DNA of 64,000 nucleotides, taken from the NCBI RefSeq assembly GCF_002285435.1, contig NZ_NSBT01000020.1, positions 183,098-247,097 of the forward strand. The letters run 5' to 3'. Source of the DNA: Actibacterium ureilyticum (GTDB taxonomy: Bacteria; Pseudomonadota; Alphaproteobacteria; Rhodobacterales; Rhodobacteraceae). Positions 17,333-26,329 of the stretch are shown here, piece after piece (position 1 is the stretch's first letter; every line of letters starts with the position of its first letter). A model generated the notes under the pieces. That model did no database searches, was not told the origin of the DNA, and was given only the letters and a program-made list of their open reading frames with translations. A program made the position numbers and the translations under genes.

Positions 17333-18765
17333 CGTACCTGTTCCCGCCCAGCGATGATCCGGCCAATCAGAGCCGAGCGGACCCAACCCAGAAGAAGGCT
17401 GACGATCAACATGAAAGTCGCGGCGCCCCCGGCAGCAATGGCCAGCTTGCGGTTGGGCGAAGACGGTTTTTCAGGCAGCGACGGGTTTTCCAGAACCTGC
17501 ACCAAAGGGTACGAGGCATAGACATCGGATTTGGTCGACTGGCTGCGTGCGATGGCGCTGGCAAAGACCGCCTCGGCCACCGAAAAGTCACGCTGCAGAT
17601 CTTCCAGCCGTGCGGCCTGAGGGGCGAGCCGTCGCAATTTTGACGTTTCGGCGTCGGCGCGCGCCTGCATCGTCTCGTACTGGCGTTGCACCCCGGCGCG
17701 CGCCGCGTCCTGCCGGACCAACTGGGCCAGAAGCTCGGCGCGGGCACCATCGGGTGCCAGATCGAGCGTGCTTAATGCATCCGGCCGAAGCCCTGTGACC
17801 GACGCGGCGCGCATACGCGCGCTGGCGATGGCGGCCTGATGGGCATGGCGTGCCTGACGGACCTTGGGGTGTGCCTCGCCAAAGCTGGACCTTGCTTCGG
17901 CCAAGGCGGCGGCCTGTATACCCAGTTCTTGGGTCAGGCTGATGAATTCGGCATCGGCGTACAATTTCAGAGTTGCTGCAGCGGCGGCGGCGGGAATGCC
18001 CAATGTGATTTCGAGCGCGGCGACCTCTTCGGTGGTCTCGCTGAGTTGCGCGGCCAGATCCTGCACGCGGCTGACCAGATCACGGGTGGCATCCGTCATC
18101 GCATCGTAATCGGTTGCCGACCACAACCCGCTTTCGCGTTGCAGCGCCTCGATCTCGGTCCGTGTGGCGGCGACCGAACGCCGATATTCCGCGATTGCGG
18201 CCAGCCCGCTGCCCTCGCGGGTGGTCTGTTCATCTGACCTGAGCGCATCGAGCTCAGTGAAAAAGGCTGTCATCAGCGCTTCGCCCCTTTGCCGTGCCTC
18301 GTCCGGTGACCCGCCAGTTACCTCGACATGGATCAGCCCGGTCTGATCGACCAGGCTCACGCGGGGTTTGCCAAAGCGGTGCCGGTCAAGGTTCAGAGAG
18401 CGCGCCGCCGCTTCCAGGATGCGATCGGCACCCAACAGCCGCTTGTAGGTTTCGGTCGGGCTTACCGCGTTGCTGGCAAAGGCCGAATTGGCGTAGGAGG
18501 ACGCCTGTCCGATACCATTGAGGTTCACCGAAGCAGAGGCACCCGATCCGGGCAGGATCAGTGATGTGTGCGACTTGAAGCTGAGCGGCGCGGTTTTCAG
18601 ATACCCGCTGATTGGTGCCCAGATCAGAACCGATCCAAGGATCAGGCTGGCGAAATAGCGCGGAAGGCGCCCAAAGTCGTTCAGACGGCTGCCCATGACG
18701 ATCCGGCGAAGGCCAATACGGCGGGCCGGGCTTCGGGGCGGTTCTGTGGTGGCGTCAAAGGTCAT
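17329..18765 (-). CDS. Wzz/GNVR-type polysaccharide chain-length or export co-polymerase
   Basis: 478-residue inner-membrane protein: a transmembrane helix near residues 38-57 (YFASLILGSVLIWAPISGYL), a long periplasmic part with alpha-helical coiled-coil character (about residues 180-410), and a second helix near the C-terminus (KLAIAAGGAATFMLIVSLLL). There is no Walker-motif tyrosine-kinase domain, so it is a kinase-less polysaccharide co-polymerase. A Pro-rich VLENPSLPEKPSSPNRK precedes the last helix, as is usual for Wzz. AGGAGA lies seven bases before the chosen ATG. It would act with the OPX lipoprotein encoded at 20.6 kb to control length and export. Confidence 0.87.
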   Translation of the reverse strand: MTFDATTEPPRSPARRIGLRRIVMGSRLNDFGRLPRYFASLILGSVLIWAPISGYLKTAPLSFKSHTSLILPGSGASASVNLNGIGQASSYANSAFASNAVSPTETYKRLLGADRILEAAARSLNLDRHRFGKPRVSLVDQTGLIHVEVTGGSPDEARQRGEALMTAFFTELDALRSDEQTTREGSGLAAIAEYRRSVAATRTEIEALQRESGLWSATDYDAMTDATRDLVSRVQDLAAQLSETTEEVAALEITLGIPAAAAAATLKLYADAEFISLTQELGIQAAALAEARSSFGEAHPKVRQARHAHQAAIASARMRAASVTGLRPDALSTLDLAPDGARAELLAQLVRQDAARAGVQRQYETMQARADAETSKLRRLAPQAARLEDLQRDFSVAEAVFASAIARSQSTKSDVYASYPLVQVLENPSLPEKPSSPNRKLAIAAGGAATFMLIVSLLLGWVRSALIGRIIAGREQVR

Positions 18766-19129
18766 CTCTGTCTCCTTTGTCTTTCTCATACCCGCGCGGA
18801 CAGGAAATAGCCCCGCCGACAATGGCGAGGCTGCAGCTTCTTCGGAACAGAGGCCCTATGCAAAAGTGTAGTCCGTTGAGCGATGGCCCGGATTTCGCGG
18901 GGCTATGATTCTGCCCTCAGCCGGATGGTCACAGCGTAAATTTCCGGTCCCGATCCGATACCCCGCTTATTCCTTTTGGATAGTACGCGCACCGGCGGCA
19001 TAGGATGTCTTGTCGCTTTGGCGAGGGCCTCATCCGAAGGCCCCGCGCGCTGTCCGTCCGCTCGATTGAGCGAAATCACAAAGTCCCACAGCCTGATTTT
19101 AACCGAAGCAAGCTCAAGGACTTATCCCG
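18766..19129. promoter_or_regulatory. Divergent intergenic region of the exopolysaccharide locus
   Basis: 364 bp between the divergent Wzz-like and glycosyltransferase-fusion genes with no credible ORF. It holds two small dyads: GGGCCT-(7)-AGGCCC at 19025-19043 and CGCTC-GATT-GAGCG at 19059-19072. The second lies 57 bp before the fusion gene's start and could be an operator. No clear sigma70-like promoter was assigned. Confidence 0.4.
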
Positions 19130-20521
19130 ATGAAACACGCCTATCTCGACCCCGATTTCAGCCAGGCTGTCAAAGTTCCCAGCCGTCCGCTTCCCACACG
19201 TCACCTGGCTGCGCTTGACCTTGATTTGGCCGATGCCCGTCCGGCGCGTGCAATCAATTCATTGCTGACCGCAGGACGCAAGCGCGTGTTCTTCATGAAC
19301 GCCCATTGCTGCAACATGCGGCGGGCCGATGCCGCATATGCCCGCGCCGTCGCTGCTGCCGATATGCTGCTGCCGGATGGCGTCGGCATCGAGATCGCAG
19401 GCAAGATGACCGGCCAGCGTCTGGCTGCAAATCTGAACGGCACGGATCTGGTGCCGCAACTGCTGGCGCAGGCCGCAAAGATGGGCAAGTCGGTATATCT
19501 CTTTGGCGGGCGCCCCGGCACGGCAGAGGCCGCAGCAGAGCGATTGGTGTCGGACATTCCCAGCTTGCGCATCGCGGGCACGCGTGACGGATACGGCGGA
19601 TCCACCGATACGCAGGCGGTGATCGACGAAATCAACCAAAGCGGCGCGGACATCGTTCTGGTGGCCCTTGGGGTGCCGATGCAAGAGCTTTGGCTCCATC
19701 GCAACGCCGATGACTTGAACGCGGACCTGACACTGGGAGTAGGCGCGCTGTTCGATTTTCTGGCAGGCAATGTGCAGCGTGCGCCAATAGCGGTGCGCCG
19801 CGCCAAGATGGAATGGGTCTGGCGTCTGGCGATGGAGCCGCGCCGCATGGCCAAGCGCTATCTGTGGGGCAACGTGACTTTCCTGGCTCATGCGGGACTT
19901 GCCGCGTTGCGCAAGGGCGGGATGGCCAAGATCCAAAAGCGCGCGCTGGACGTTCTGGTCGCCGGTACGGCGCTGGCAGTGCTTGCGGTGCCGATGGGAC
20001 TGACCGCGCTGGCAATCCGGCTGGACAGCCGTGGCCCGGCGATCTTTCGTCAGACCCGTGTCGGTAAGGATGGCAAGCCCTTCACCATGTTCAAGTTCCG
20101 TTCGATGACCACTGATGCCGAAGGACGCCGCGTGGCCCTGTTGGGCAGATCGGATCGCAGCGGCGTGTGTTTCAAGGCACGGCAGGACCCGCGCATCACC
20201 CGTGTGGGCCGTTTTATCCGCCGGGCGTCGATCGACGAGTTGCCGCAGATCCTGAACGTGCTGCGGGGAGAGATGTCCATCGTCGGACCGCGCCCGGCCC
20301 TGCCAAGCGAGGTTCGGAATTATCCGGCTCGCGCATTCGGGCGGCTGGCCGTGAAGCCTGGCATCACCGGTATCTGGCAGGTGTCGGGTCGCGCCGATAT
20401 CGGTTTCGACCAGATGGTCGAGATGGATCTCGACTATACCCGCCGGGCCTCTGTCGCGCTTGACTTCGCGCTGATCCTGAGAACTTTTGGCGCTGTCCTG
20501 ACCGGGCGCGGCGCCTATTGA
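19130..20521 (+). CDS. Bifunctional WecG/TagA glycosyltransferase fused to an initiating sugar-phosphate transferase
   Basis: 463-residue fusion. Residues about 25-240 are a WecG/TagA/CpsF (GT26) domain with the typical FFMNAHCCNMRRAD and LLPDGVGIEIAGK blocks and a late VGALFDFLAGNVQRAP. Residues about 265-463 are a bacterial sugar transferase (polyprenyl phosphate glycosyl-1-phosphate transferase) with one N-terminal hydrophobic segment, then FRQTRVGKDGKPFTMFKFRSM, the DE-bearing SIDELPQILNVLRGEMS, and SIVGPRPALP. One polypeptide could therefore attach the first sugar phosphate to undecaprenyl phosphate and then add the second sugar. In most bacteria these are separate genes. The start is the ATG near the end of a weakly ribosome-binding AAGGAC. 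Confidence 0.9.
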   Translation: MKHAYLDPDFSQAVKVPSRPLPTRHLAALDLDLADARPARAINSLLTAGRKRVFFMNAHCCNMRRADAAYARAVAAADMLLPDGVGIEIAGKMTGQRLAANLNGTDLVPQLLAQAAKMGKSVYLFGGRPGTAEAAAERLVSDIPSLRIAGTRDGYGGSTDTQAVIDEINQSGADIVLVALGVPMQELWLHRNADDLNADLTLGVGALFDFLAGNVQRAPIAVRRAKMEWVWRLAMEPRRMAKRYLWGNVTFLAHAGLAALRKGGMAKIQKRALDVLVAGTALAVLAVPMGLTALAIRLDSRGPAIFRQTRVGKDGKPFTMFKFRSMTTDAEGRRVALLGRSDRSGVCFKARQDPRITRVGRFIRRASIDELPQILNVLRGEMSIVGPRPALPSEVRNYPARAFGRLAVKPGITGIWQVSGRADIGFDQMVEMDLDYTRRASVALDFALILRTFGAVLTGRGAY

Positions 20522-20576
20522 TACCCGGCGCGCTGGGTGTCGGGCAGATCACAGATCCCCGGAAGCGCGTGGCGCG

Positions 20577-21782
20577 TCAGGGGATCGCGGCACTGGTCAG
20601 GCCAAGAACGCGGCCGATCTCGCCGATATTGGTAATCGTGCTGTCATAACAGGCCAGCGAGTCCCCCGGTAGGAGATAGGGGTCATAGTCATCCCTGTCG
20701 GCCCGGCGCAGAAGCTCCTCTATATCGCGCTCGATGACGACCGAAACGCCGGTTATCGGATTGCGCGAGAACAGCACCGCCGAGCGGTCGGCGCTGGTCG
20801 CCCGTGCGCCGCCCACACAGTTTGTGTCAATGACCGCCTGCATATAGCGTGTGCCATACGGGATCTCGCGCACCTCGCGGCCGACCGCCGCGCTGGCATT
20901 GCCCGCTGCCGGTTGGGTCAGGTTTGACAGGAACAGCGAAACGCCGGGCGGGCTGATCGGGCTGGGCCGCATCAGATCATCCTGAAAGCAGCCCCGGCTT
21001 TGTACGGACACCTCGTCGCCGGTCAACAGCATGATGTCGACCGCGTTCTGACCTTCGAAAACGCCGCGCATGTCAAGCGTGTGAACGCGCCCGCCGCGTC
21101 GGACCTTGACGGCAGAGATATCCGCATCGGGCCGGACACCGCCTGCGGCCCGCAGGGCGGCGGACAGGTTGCGTGCCTCGGTCGATGCCCCCAAGGCCGC
21201 CTGTCGGCGACTGTCGATCTGATCCCCCGGAACGCCCCCGATTTCAACGACCTTCGGTTCGAAAACCGCGCCCGAGACGCCGACCGAAACCGATGCGAAA
21301 TCCGCAACACGCAGGGAAACACGGGGCCGCTCGACAAAGAAATCCCGTGACACAAGCTGTGCGGCGATGTCGGCCTCGACCTCGCGGACCAGACGTCCTT
21401 GAGCGCGGATCGGGGGCAGGAAGGGCAGGTTGATCGTCCCATCGCGTGAGATCACGTAGTCGCCGCTGAAGGTCTCGTCCTCTTCGACGCGCAGGTCGAT
21501 GAGATCGTTGCGCGTCAGTCGCGCACCGGACAGATGCGGCTCGACCGTATTGGCGCCCTTGCCACTGTTGCCCCCCAGCGGCGCTGTACATTTGCGGGCA
21601 TTCATCTCGGCCGCCAACAGGAAGGCGGGCGCAGATGTCTTGCGCGCAACCTCGCGGTATTGGGCCTGATATCCCTGACCAGAGGCGACAGGTTCCAGGT
21701 TTTCTGGGGTGTCCAGGGTCGCGCAGCTGGCAAGCATCGCAAGTGCGAGCCAAGAAGCGCCTGTTTCATGAAACCTTCTCAT
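20577..21782 (-). CDS. Polysaccharide export outer-membrane lipoprotein (Wza/OPX-like)
   Basis: About 401-residue outer-membrane polysaccharide export protein. The start MRRFHETGASWLALAMLASC gives a lipoprotein signal with lipobox LASC; a GTG 48 bp upstream is an alternative start. A poly_export domain (LTRNDLIDLRVEEDETFSGDYVISRDGTINLPFLPPI, quoted in part) is followed by SLBB-like segments (VGVSGAVFEPKVVEIGG and the RVHTLDMRGVFEG region). It likely forms the outer-membrane channel for the polysaccharide polymerised by the neighbouring Wzy/Wzz proteins. The gene converges on the glycosyltransferase fusion gene with a 55-bp gap and diverges from the flippase gene. Confidence 0.85.
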   Translation of the reverse strand: MRRFHETGASWLALAMLASCATLDTPENLEPVASGQGYQAQYREVARKTSAPAFLLAAEMNARKCTAPLGGNSGKGANTVEPHLSGARLTRNDLIDLRVEEDETFSGDYVISRDGTINLPFLPPIRAQGRLVREVEADIAAQLVSRDFFVERPRVSLRVADFASVSVGVSGAVFEPKVVEIGGVPGDQIDSRRQAALGASTEARNLSAALRAAGGVRPDADISAVKVRRGGRVHTLDMRGVFEGQNAVDIMLLTGDEVSVQSRGCFQDDLMRPSPISPPGVSLFLSNLTQPAAGNASAAVGREVREIPYGTRYMQAVIDTNCVGGARATSADRSAVLFSRNPITGVSVVIERDIEELLRRADRDDYDPYLLPGDSLACYDSTITNIGEIGRVLGLTSAAIP

Positions 21783-21866
21783 CGGGTTCACTCGATACAT
21801 TTCCGGTTGCAGCGATAGTATGCCGATCACGCGTCAGTTGGCGAGTGCCGTGTTTGGCCGGGCGTA

Positions 21867-21880
21867 TATCCGAACGGATA
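21867..21880. promoter_or_regulatory. TATCCG-AA-CGGATA palindrome between divergent export genes
   Basis: Perfect 6-bp arms with a 2-bp spacer inside the 184-bp divergent space between the export lipoprotein and flippase genes. A candidate operator or promoter element controlling both directions. No regulator gene lies in this locus. Confidence 0.4.
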
Positions 21881-21966
21881 GGGGCCTGTCCTTCCGCTTT
21901 GGCAACTGTCCGGGCTGGACCAAGACGGCGGCGCGCATTCCGCGTTAGAAATCGTTCAGCCAACAA

Positions 21967-23217
21967 ATGCGGACCTTTCTGATGCCGTTCGAGATCAAAC
22001 TGCCACACCTTGCCCGGAACCTGATTGCCTATGGCGCCTCCGAAGCCGCCAGCAAGGCATCGCGTCTGCTGGTGGTGGTCGCTGTGGCGCGCACGCTTGA
22101 TCTGGGTCAGATCGGGGTTGCGGCGGCGGCTTTGGCGGCGGCCGACATCCTGAAATCACTGACTGAAAACGGCATTGGCCAACGGATCATTGCCGCCCGC
22201 GAAGACCAGCTTGCCGCCACCTGTGCCACCGCGCACAAGTTGTTTTGGATCTGGTGTCTGGGACTTTTCGTCGTTCAGGCCTTGGTGGGTCTGGGGATCT
22301 ATCTGTGGGGCGGCGATCTGATGCTGCTGGCTCTGATCCTGCTGCTGGCGGCAGAGTATCTGTTCATGCCCGCCGGGTTGGTTCAATGCGCGCTGGCCAT
22401 GCGCGCGGGCAAGCTGCATCAGACGGCTGCCATCGCTGGCGGTCAGGTGGTGGGTGCCAACCTGATGTCGGCGGTGCTTGTGCTCGTCTGGGCCTCGCCG
22501 CTGGCACTGATCCTGCCACGGGTGCTGATGGCGCCGTTCTGGCTGGTGGCGATGCGCCGGCTTCATCCCTGGGCGCGCGACCTTCGCCAGGGGTTCGCGC
22601 CGGTCCGGCCCTTTGTGACCTTCGGACGCGCGGTGCTGGGGGTCGAGCTGGTCAAGGCGATGCGGATGCAAATCGACAAGGTGATTGTCGGCGCTTTGAT
22701 GGGCGCGGAAACCCTTGGCCTGTATTTCATGGCGTTCAACGCCGGACTTGGGCTGGCAAGTTCATTTTCGACCGCGTTTTCGACCGTTTTGTTCCCGCAT
22801 CTGTGTGCCAGCGAAGACAAGCTTGTTGCCCTGCGGCAGAGCGTTCTGCTGTCGCTTGGCCTGATCTCGCCGGTTGTGCTTCTGCAATCGCTTCTGGCCC
22901 CTGTATATGTTCCGATCCTGTTCGGGTCGGGCTGGCACGGGGTCGACCAGGTGGTTTCGATCCTTTGCCTTGTGGCAATACCCACGACCCTTTGGTCCGC
23001 AGCGGCGGGTTTCTTGCGCGCAACGGGCGAGGCCGGCTGGGAGTTTCGTGTCACCCTTCTGCTGACGATTACGCTTTCAGCCAATGCTCTGGTGATGGCG
23101 CCGCATGGTCTGACCGTCCTGGCCACCGGCTATGCCGTTGTCGCCACGGTCATCATGGTTGCGGCCTCGCTGTCATTGCTGCTCCGGGCCTTCGAGGCGC
23201 CCCCCAGAGAGGTTTGA
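21967..23217 (+). CDS. Polysaccharide flippase (Wzx/MOP superfamily)
   Basis: 416-residue polytopic membrane protein with about twelve hydrophobic helices, of the polysaccharide biosynthesis/MATE-like MOP family that flips lipid-linked repeat units to the periplasm. The N-terminal NLIAYGASEAASKASRLLVVVAVAR and the mid-protein FGRAVLGVELVKAMRMQIDKVIVG are typical, the latter resembling the F..G...........D...IG block of such flippases. An ATG 15 bp downstream (MPFEIK) is an alternative start with a better-placed GGA. The first glycosyltransferase gene follows after 3 bp, so this begins a four-gene operon. Confidence 0.87.
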   Translation: MRTFLMPFEIKLPHLARNLIAYGASEAASKASRLLVVVAVARTLDLGQIGVAAAALAAADILKSLTENGIGQRIIAAREDQLAATCATAHKLFWIWCLGLFVVQALVGLGIYLWGGDLMLLALILLLAAEYLFMPAGLVQCALAMRAGKLHQTAAIAGGQVVGANLMSAVLVLVWASPLALILPRVLMAPFWLVAMRRLHPWARDLRQGFAPVRPFVTFGRAVLGVELVKAMRMQIDKVIVGALMGAETLGLYFMAFNAGLGLASSFSTAFSTVLFPHLCASEDKLVALRQSVLLSLGLISPVVLLQSLLAPVYVPILFGSGWHGVDQVVSILCLVAIPTTLWSAAAGFLRATGEAGWEFRVTLLLTITLSANALVMAPHGLTVLATGYAVVATVIMVAASLSLLLRAFEAPPREV

Positions 23218-23220
23218 AAT

Positions 23221-24141
23221 ATGCCGACATTCTCCATCATCATTCCCTGTTATAACGCTGAGCGGACGATCGACAGCACACTGTCCTGTCTTCAGGCACA
23301 AACCTGCACCGATTGGGAGGCGATCTGTATTGATGATGGCTCGACCGACAGGACCAAGCAGCGCATTCGTGATGTTGCGGCCCGTGATAGCCGGATCACG
23401 CTTTGCACCCACCCGCGAAAGGGGCCAAGTGCGGCCCGTAACCATGGTGCGATGAAACAGGCACGGGGCGATTTCCTTACCTTTTGCGATGCGGACGATT
23501 TGTGGGTGCCCTCGAAGCTGGCGGAGCTGTCCCAGGTCTTTGCCCAGGGGGATGTCGATGGCGCGTTTGGCGAGGTCGGGTTCTTCTCGGACCGGCCCGG
23601 TGATACATCGGTGCGATCCACGGTCGAAAAGGGCCTGTTGGATGTACAGACGCTGCTTGGGGAAAACCCGGTCTGTACCATGTCCAACATGGCGGTGCGT
23701 CGCGACCTGTTTGTTGCGTCGGGCGGGTTCGATGAAACGATGGTACACAATGAGGACCTCGACTGGCTGATCCGTCTGGTGGCCGGGGGCGCGCGGGTGG
23801 CCGGTGTGCCGCGATTGCAGACCTATTACCGCCTCAGCGTCCATGGCCTGTCGGCGGATCTTGATGCGATGGAGCATGGCCGCCGTCAGGCGCTGGCGTC
23901 TGCCGCGCGCTTGGGAATCCGCCCTTCCGCAGTCGCGCACGCCACCTATAAACGCTACCTCGCCCGACGTGCTTTGCGTTTGGGGCAGGGTCGCACCGCC
24001 GCGCTGAAATACGCATTGGCGGGTGTTCTACACAGCCCGGGCGGCTTCGTGTTTCCCCTGCGGCGCGGGCTGCCCACGCTGTGCGCTGCGGTTTGCGCAT
24101 TGGCGATGCCGCCCCGCCTGACCCGCCGCCTGTTTGCCTGA
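23221..24141 (+). CDS. Glycosyltransferase family 2
   Basis: 306-residue inverting GT-A fold enzyme that adds a sugar to the growing lipid-linked repeat. N-terminal FSIIIPCYNAERTIDSTLSC, the IDDGSTD nucleotide-binding motif and the metal-binding FCDADDLWVP are clear. Directly downstream of the flippase gene, 3 bp gap. The C-terminal third is Arg-rich and probably membrane-peripheral. Donor and acceptor cannot be read from the sequence. Confidence 0.9.
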   Translation: MPTFSIIIPCYNAERTIDSTLSCLQAQTCTDWEAICIDDGSTDRTKQRIRDVAARDSRITLCTHPRKGPSAARNHGAMKQARGDFLTFCDADDLWVPSKLAELSQVFAQGDVDGAFGEVGFFSDRPGDTSVRSTVEKGLLDVQTLLGENPVCTMSNMAVRRDLFVASGGFDETMVHNEDLDWLIRLVAGGARVAGVPRLQTYYRLSVHGLSADLDAMEHGRRQALASAARLGIRPSAVAHATYKRYLARRALRLGQGRTAALKYALAGVLHSPGGFVFPLRRGLPTLCAAVCALAMPPRLTRRLFA

Positions 24142-24160
24142 ACGAGAAAGGACAACCGTG

Positions 24161-25162
24161 ATGCCCACTGCTTCGATCATTGTTCCCGCCTTCAACGTCG
24201 AACGCACGCTTGCAGACACCTTGAGCGCCTTGCAGGCGCAGACTTTCGATGATTTCGAGGTCATTATTGTCAATGATGGATCTTCGGACCGGACGCTCGA
24301 GATCGCGGCAGGCTTTGTGAAAGATGGCAATATCCGTGTGGTCACACAGCCCAATCGGGGGCTGGCCGGGGCGCGCAACACCGGCATTGCTGCTGCGCGG
24401 GGCGACTTTATCGGGTTTTGTGATGCCGATGACCTGTGGCTGCCGGGTAAGCTGGCCGCACATATCCGGCATCTGCGAGAAAACCCGGCGGTTGGCATCA
24501 GTTTCTCGGGGTCGGATTTCATCAACGACGATGGCTGTCTGACCGGTCAGGCACAGCGCCCGCGCCTGACCGGCATCGATGCCGCGCATGTCTTCAAACG
24601 CAACCCGGTCGGGAATGGCTCTGCCGCGGTGCTGCGGCGTGATGTGCTGGACGAGATCGCTTTTCGCCCGCCAGAGGAGGACGGGCGCGACTGGTACTTT
24701 GACGAGCGTTTCCGCCAATCCGAGGATATCGAGTGCTGGCTGCGGATCGCGCTGACCACCCGCTGGCGGTTCGAGGGTATTCCCGGCCTGTTGACGCAAT
24801 ACCGCATCAATGCAGGGGGGCTGTCATCGGCAACCGACCGGCAATTCGCCGCATGGGAGCGCATGGTCGAAAAGCTGGCCCCGCTTGCGCCGGATTTCTT
24901 TCGCACACACACACAGGCGGCGCGCGCATATCAGCTGCGCTTTCTCAGCCGTCGCGCGGTGGCTGACCTTGACGGAGCACATGCCCGAAAACTTTCGAAG
25001 GAGTGGTTGGCGTGTTCGTATCGTCCGCTTTGGGAAGAGCCCTTGAAGTCCGCGGTGACGCTTGCCGCCGCGCACGTGCTTTGGCTGTGTGGTGAGAAGC
25101 CCGTGCTTGGGATGATGACGCTTGTCTCGAGCCGGCGGCAGAACGCGCGGGTGGCGTCATGA
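24161..25162 (+). CDS. Glycosyltransferase family 2
   Basis: 333-residue GT-A enzyme, paralogous to the preceding one over the N-terminal half (SIIVPAFNVERTLADTLSAL, VNDGSSD, FCDADDLWLPGK). The ATG at 24161 follows AGAAAGGAC and is preferred to an upstream in-frame start lying in the previous gene. The pair probably arose by duplication and then diverged in acceptor domain. Its stop overlaps the next gene as ATGA. Confidence 0.9.
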   Translation: MPTASIIVPAFNVERTLADTLSALQAQTFDDFEVIIVNDGSSDRTLEIAAGFVKDGNIRVVTQPNRGLAGARNTGIAAARGDFIGFCDADDLWLPGKLAAHIRHLRENPAVGISFSGSDFINDDGCLTGQAQRPRLTGIDAAHVFKRNPVGNGSAAVLRRDVLDEIAFRPPEEDGRDWYFDERFRQSEDIECWLRIALTTRWRFEGIPGLLTQYRINAGGLSSATDRQFAAWERMVEKLAPLAPDFFRTHTQAARAYQLRFLSRRAVADLDGAHARKLSKEWLACSYRPLWEEPLKSAVTLAAAHVLWLCGEKPVLGMMTLVSSRRQNARVAS

Positions 25163-26127
25163 GCCGGCCTGCTTTCCTGCATCTGATTGACGACACAACG
25201 GCGGGCGGGGTGACCCGCGTTGTGGACCACATCATCACCTCGCCCGAGCTTGCCAAACATGCCGATCACCGTCTGCAGGCGATCACTGGCGGCAGCGCCG
25301 GGTTTTCCCGGATGAAAGCCGACGTCATTGTCTCGCACCTGTCGATCAGCTGGCGCAACCTGCCGCGCCTGGCGGCGCTGAGGATCTGCAATCCAGGCGC
25401 GCGAATTGTTCATGTGGAGCACAGCTATACCGAGAATTTTGTTCGCTTGAACGTGCCGTCAAAGAAGCGGTTCTATCGGTTGTTGCGCCTTTCCTATGGC
25501 CTGTTTGACAATGTTGCGGCTGTCAGTCTGGCGCAGCAGGATTGGCTGGCGCGGATTGGCGCGATCCGTCCCGAAAAACTGACCCTTGTGCGGTCATTCG
25601 TCGATCTTTCCGCGTTCCAGGCTTTGCCGGTGAACGACGGGCCCATTCGCGTGATCGGGGCGATCGGCCGGTTAGAGCCGCAAAAGGGTTTCGATGTGAT
25701 GATCAGGGCCTTCAGGGCATGTGAGCGGACGGATCTGGAGCTGCACTTTTATGGCACCGGCTCGGAAGGAGCGGCACTAAAGTGCTTGGCGGGCGGCGAT
25801 CCGCGTATCAGGTTCATGGGGTTCTGCCCAGACCCGGTTTCCGCGATGGGGAAGGTCGACGCCGTTGTGATGCCCTCCAGATGGGAGGCCTATGGGTTGG
25901 TCGCGATCGAGGCGCTGGCCGCGCGCCGCCCGCTTTTCGTCAACGGGCTGGATGGTCTGCGGGATCATCTGAGCAGCGGTGCCGTCGAGGTTCCAGCAGA
26001 TACCCAGGAAGGTTGGCGGGATGTTCTGGATCAGATGCCGCGCAACGCTGTCAGTTGCCGTATGCCGCAAGCCATTCAACGGCTGGAAACCGAATTTCTG
26101 GACGCCTGGAGCACCCAATTCTGCTGA
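25159..26127 (+). CDS. Glycosyltransferase family 4 (GT-B)
   Basis: 322-residue GT-B enzyme. The C-terminal donor domain has the retaining-enzyme features: VIGAIGRLEPQKGFDVMIRAF, GTGSEGAAL, and PSRWEAYGLVAIEALAARRP, the EX7E-like block. The N-terminal domain starts FLHLIDDTTAGGVTRVVDHI with the glycine-rich acceptor-side loop. Last gene of the flippase-led operon, coupled by ATGA to the preceding gene. It converges on the OtsA-like gene across a 202-bp spacer. Confidence 0.87.
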   Translation: MSRPAFLHLIDDTTAGGVTRVVDHIITSPELAKHADHRLQAITGGSAGFSRMKADVIVSHLSISWRNLPRLAALRICNPGARIVHVEHSYTENFVRLNVPSKKRFYRLLRLSYGLFDNVAAVSLAQQDWLARIGAIRPEKLTLVRSFVDLSAFQALPVNDGPIRVIGAIGRLEPQKGFDVMIRAFRACERTDLELHFYGTGSEGAALKCLAGGDPRIRFMGFCPDPVSAMGKVDAVVMPSRWEAYGLVAIEALAARRPLFVNGLDGLRDHLSSGAVEVPADTQEGWRDVLDQMPRNAVSCRMPQAIQRLETEFLDAWSTQFC

Positions 26128-26280
26128 TCGGATCACAAACTTCCAAAGCAAAATCGGGGAAAGGAGCACGGTTCAGCTTGTGGCGACGGCCACGCTCTTG
26201 AAACTGCTCAGGACCGGATTTGACAGGCGGATGGATTTGCAGCATTTCTCGCCTCGATGGATGCACCGGTTTTCTTGAGT

Positions 26281-26304
26281 AAAGGGTGCCCCCAGTGTCC
26301 CTTT
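26281..26304. other. Inverted repeat between convergent operons
   Basis: AAAGGG-(12)-CCCTTT dyad in the 202-bp convergent spacer between the glycosyltransferase and OtsA-like genes. It may form a weak bidirectional terminator hairpin, though no U-tract accompanies it. Nothing else is seen in the spacer. Confidence 0.35.
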
Positions 26305-26329
26305 CGAAGAGCGGATTGGAAAATGTGGC

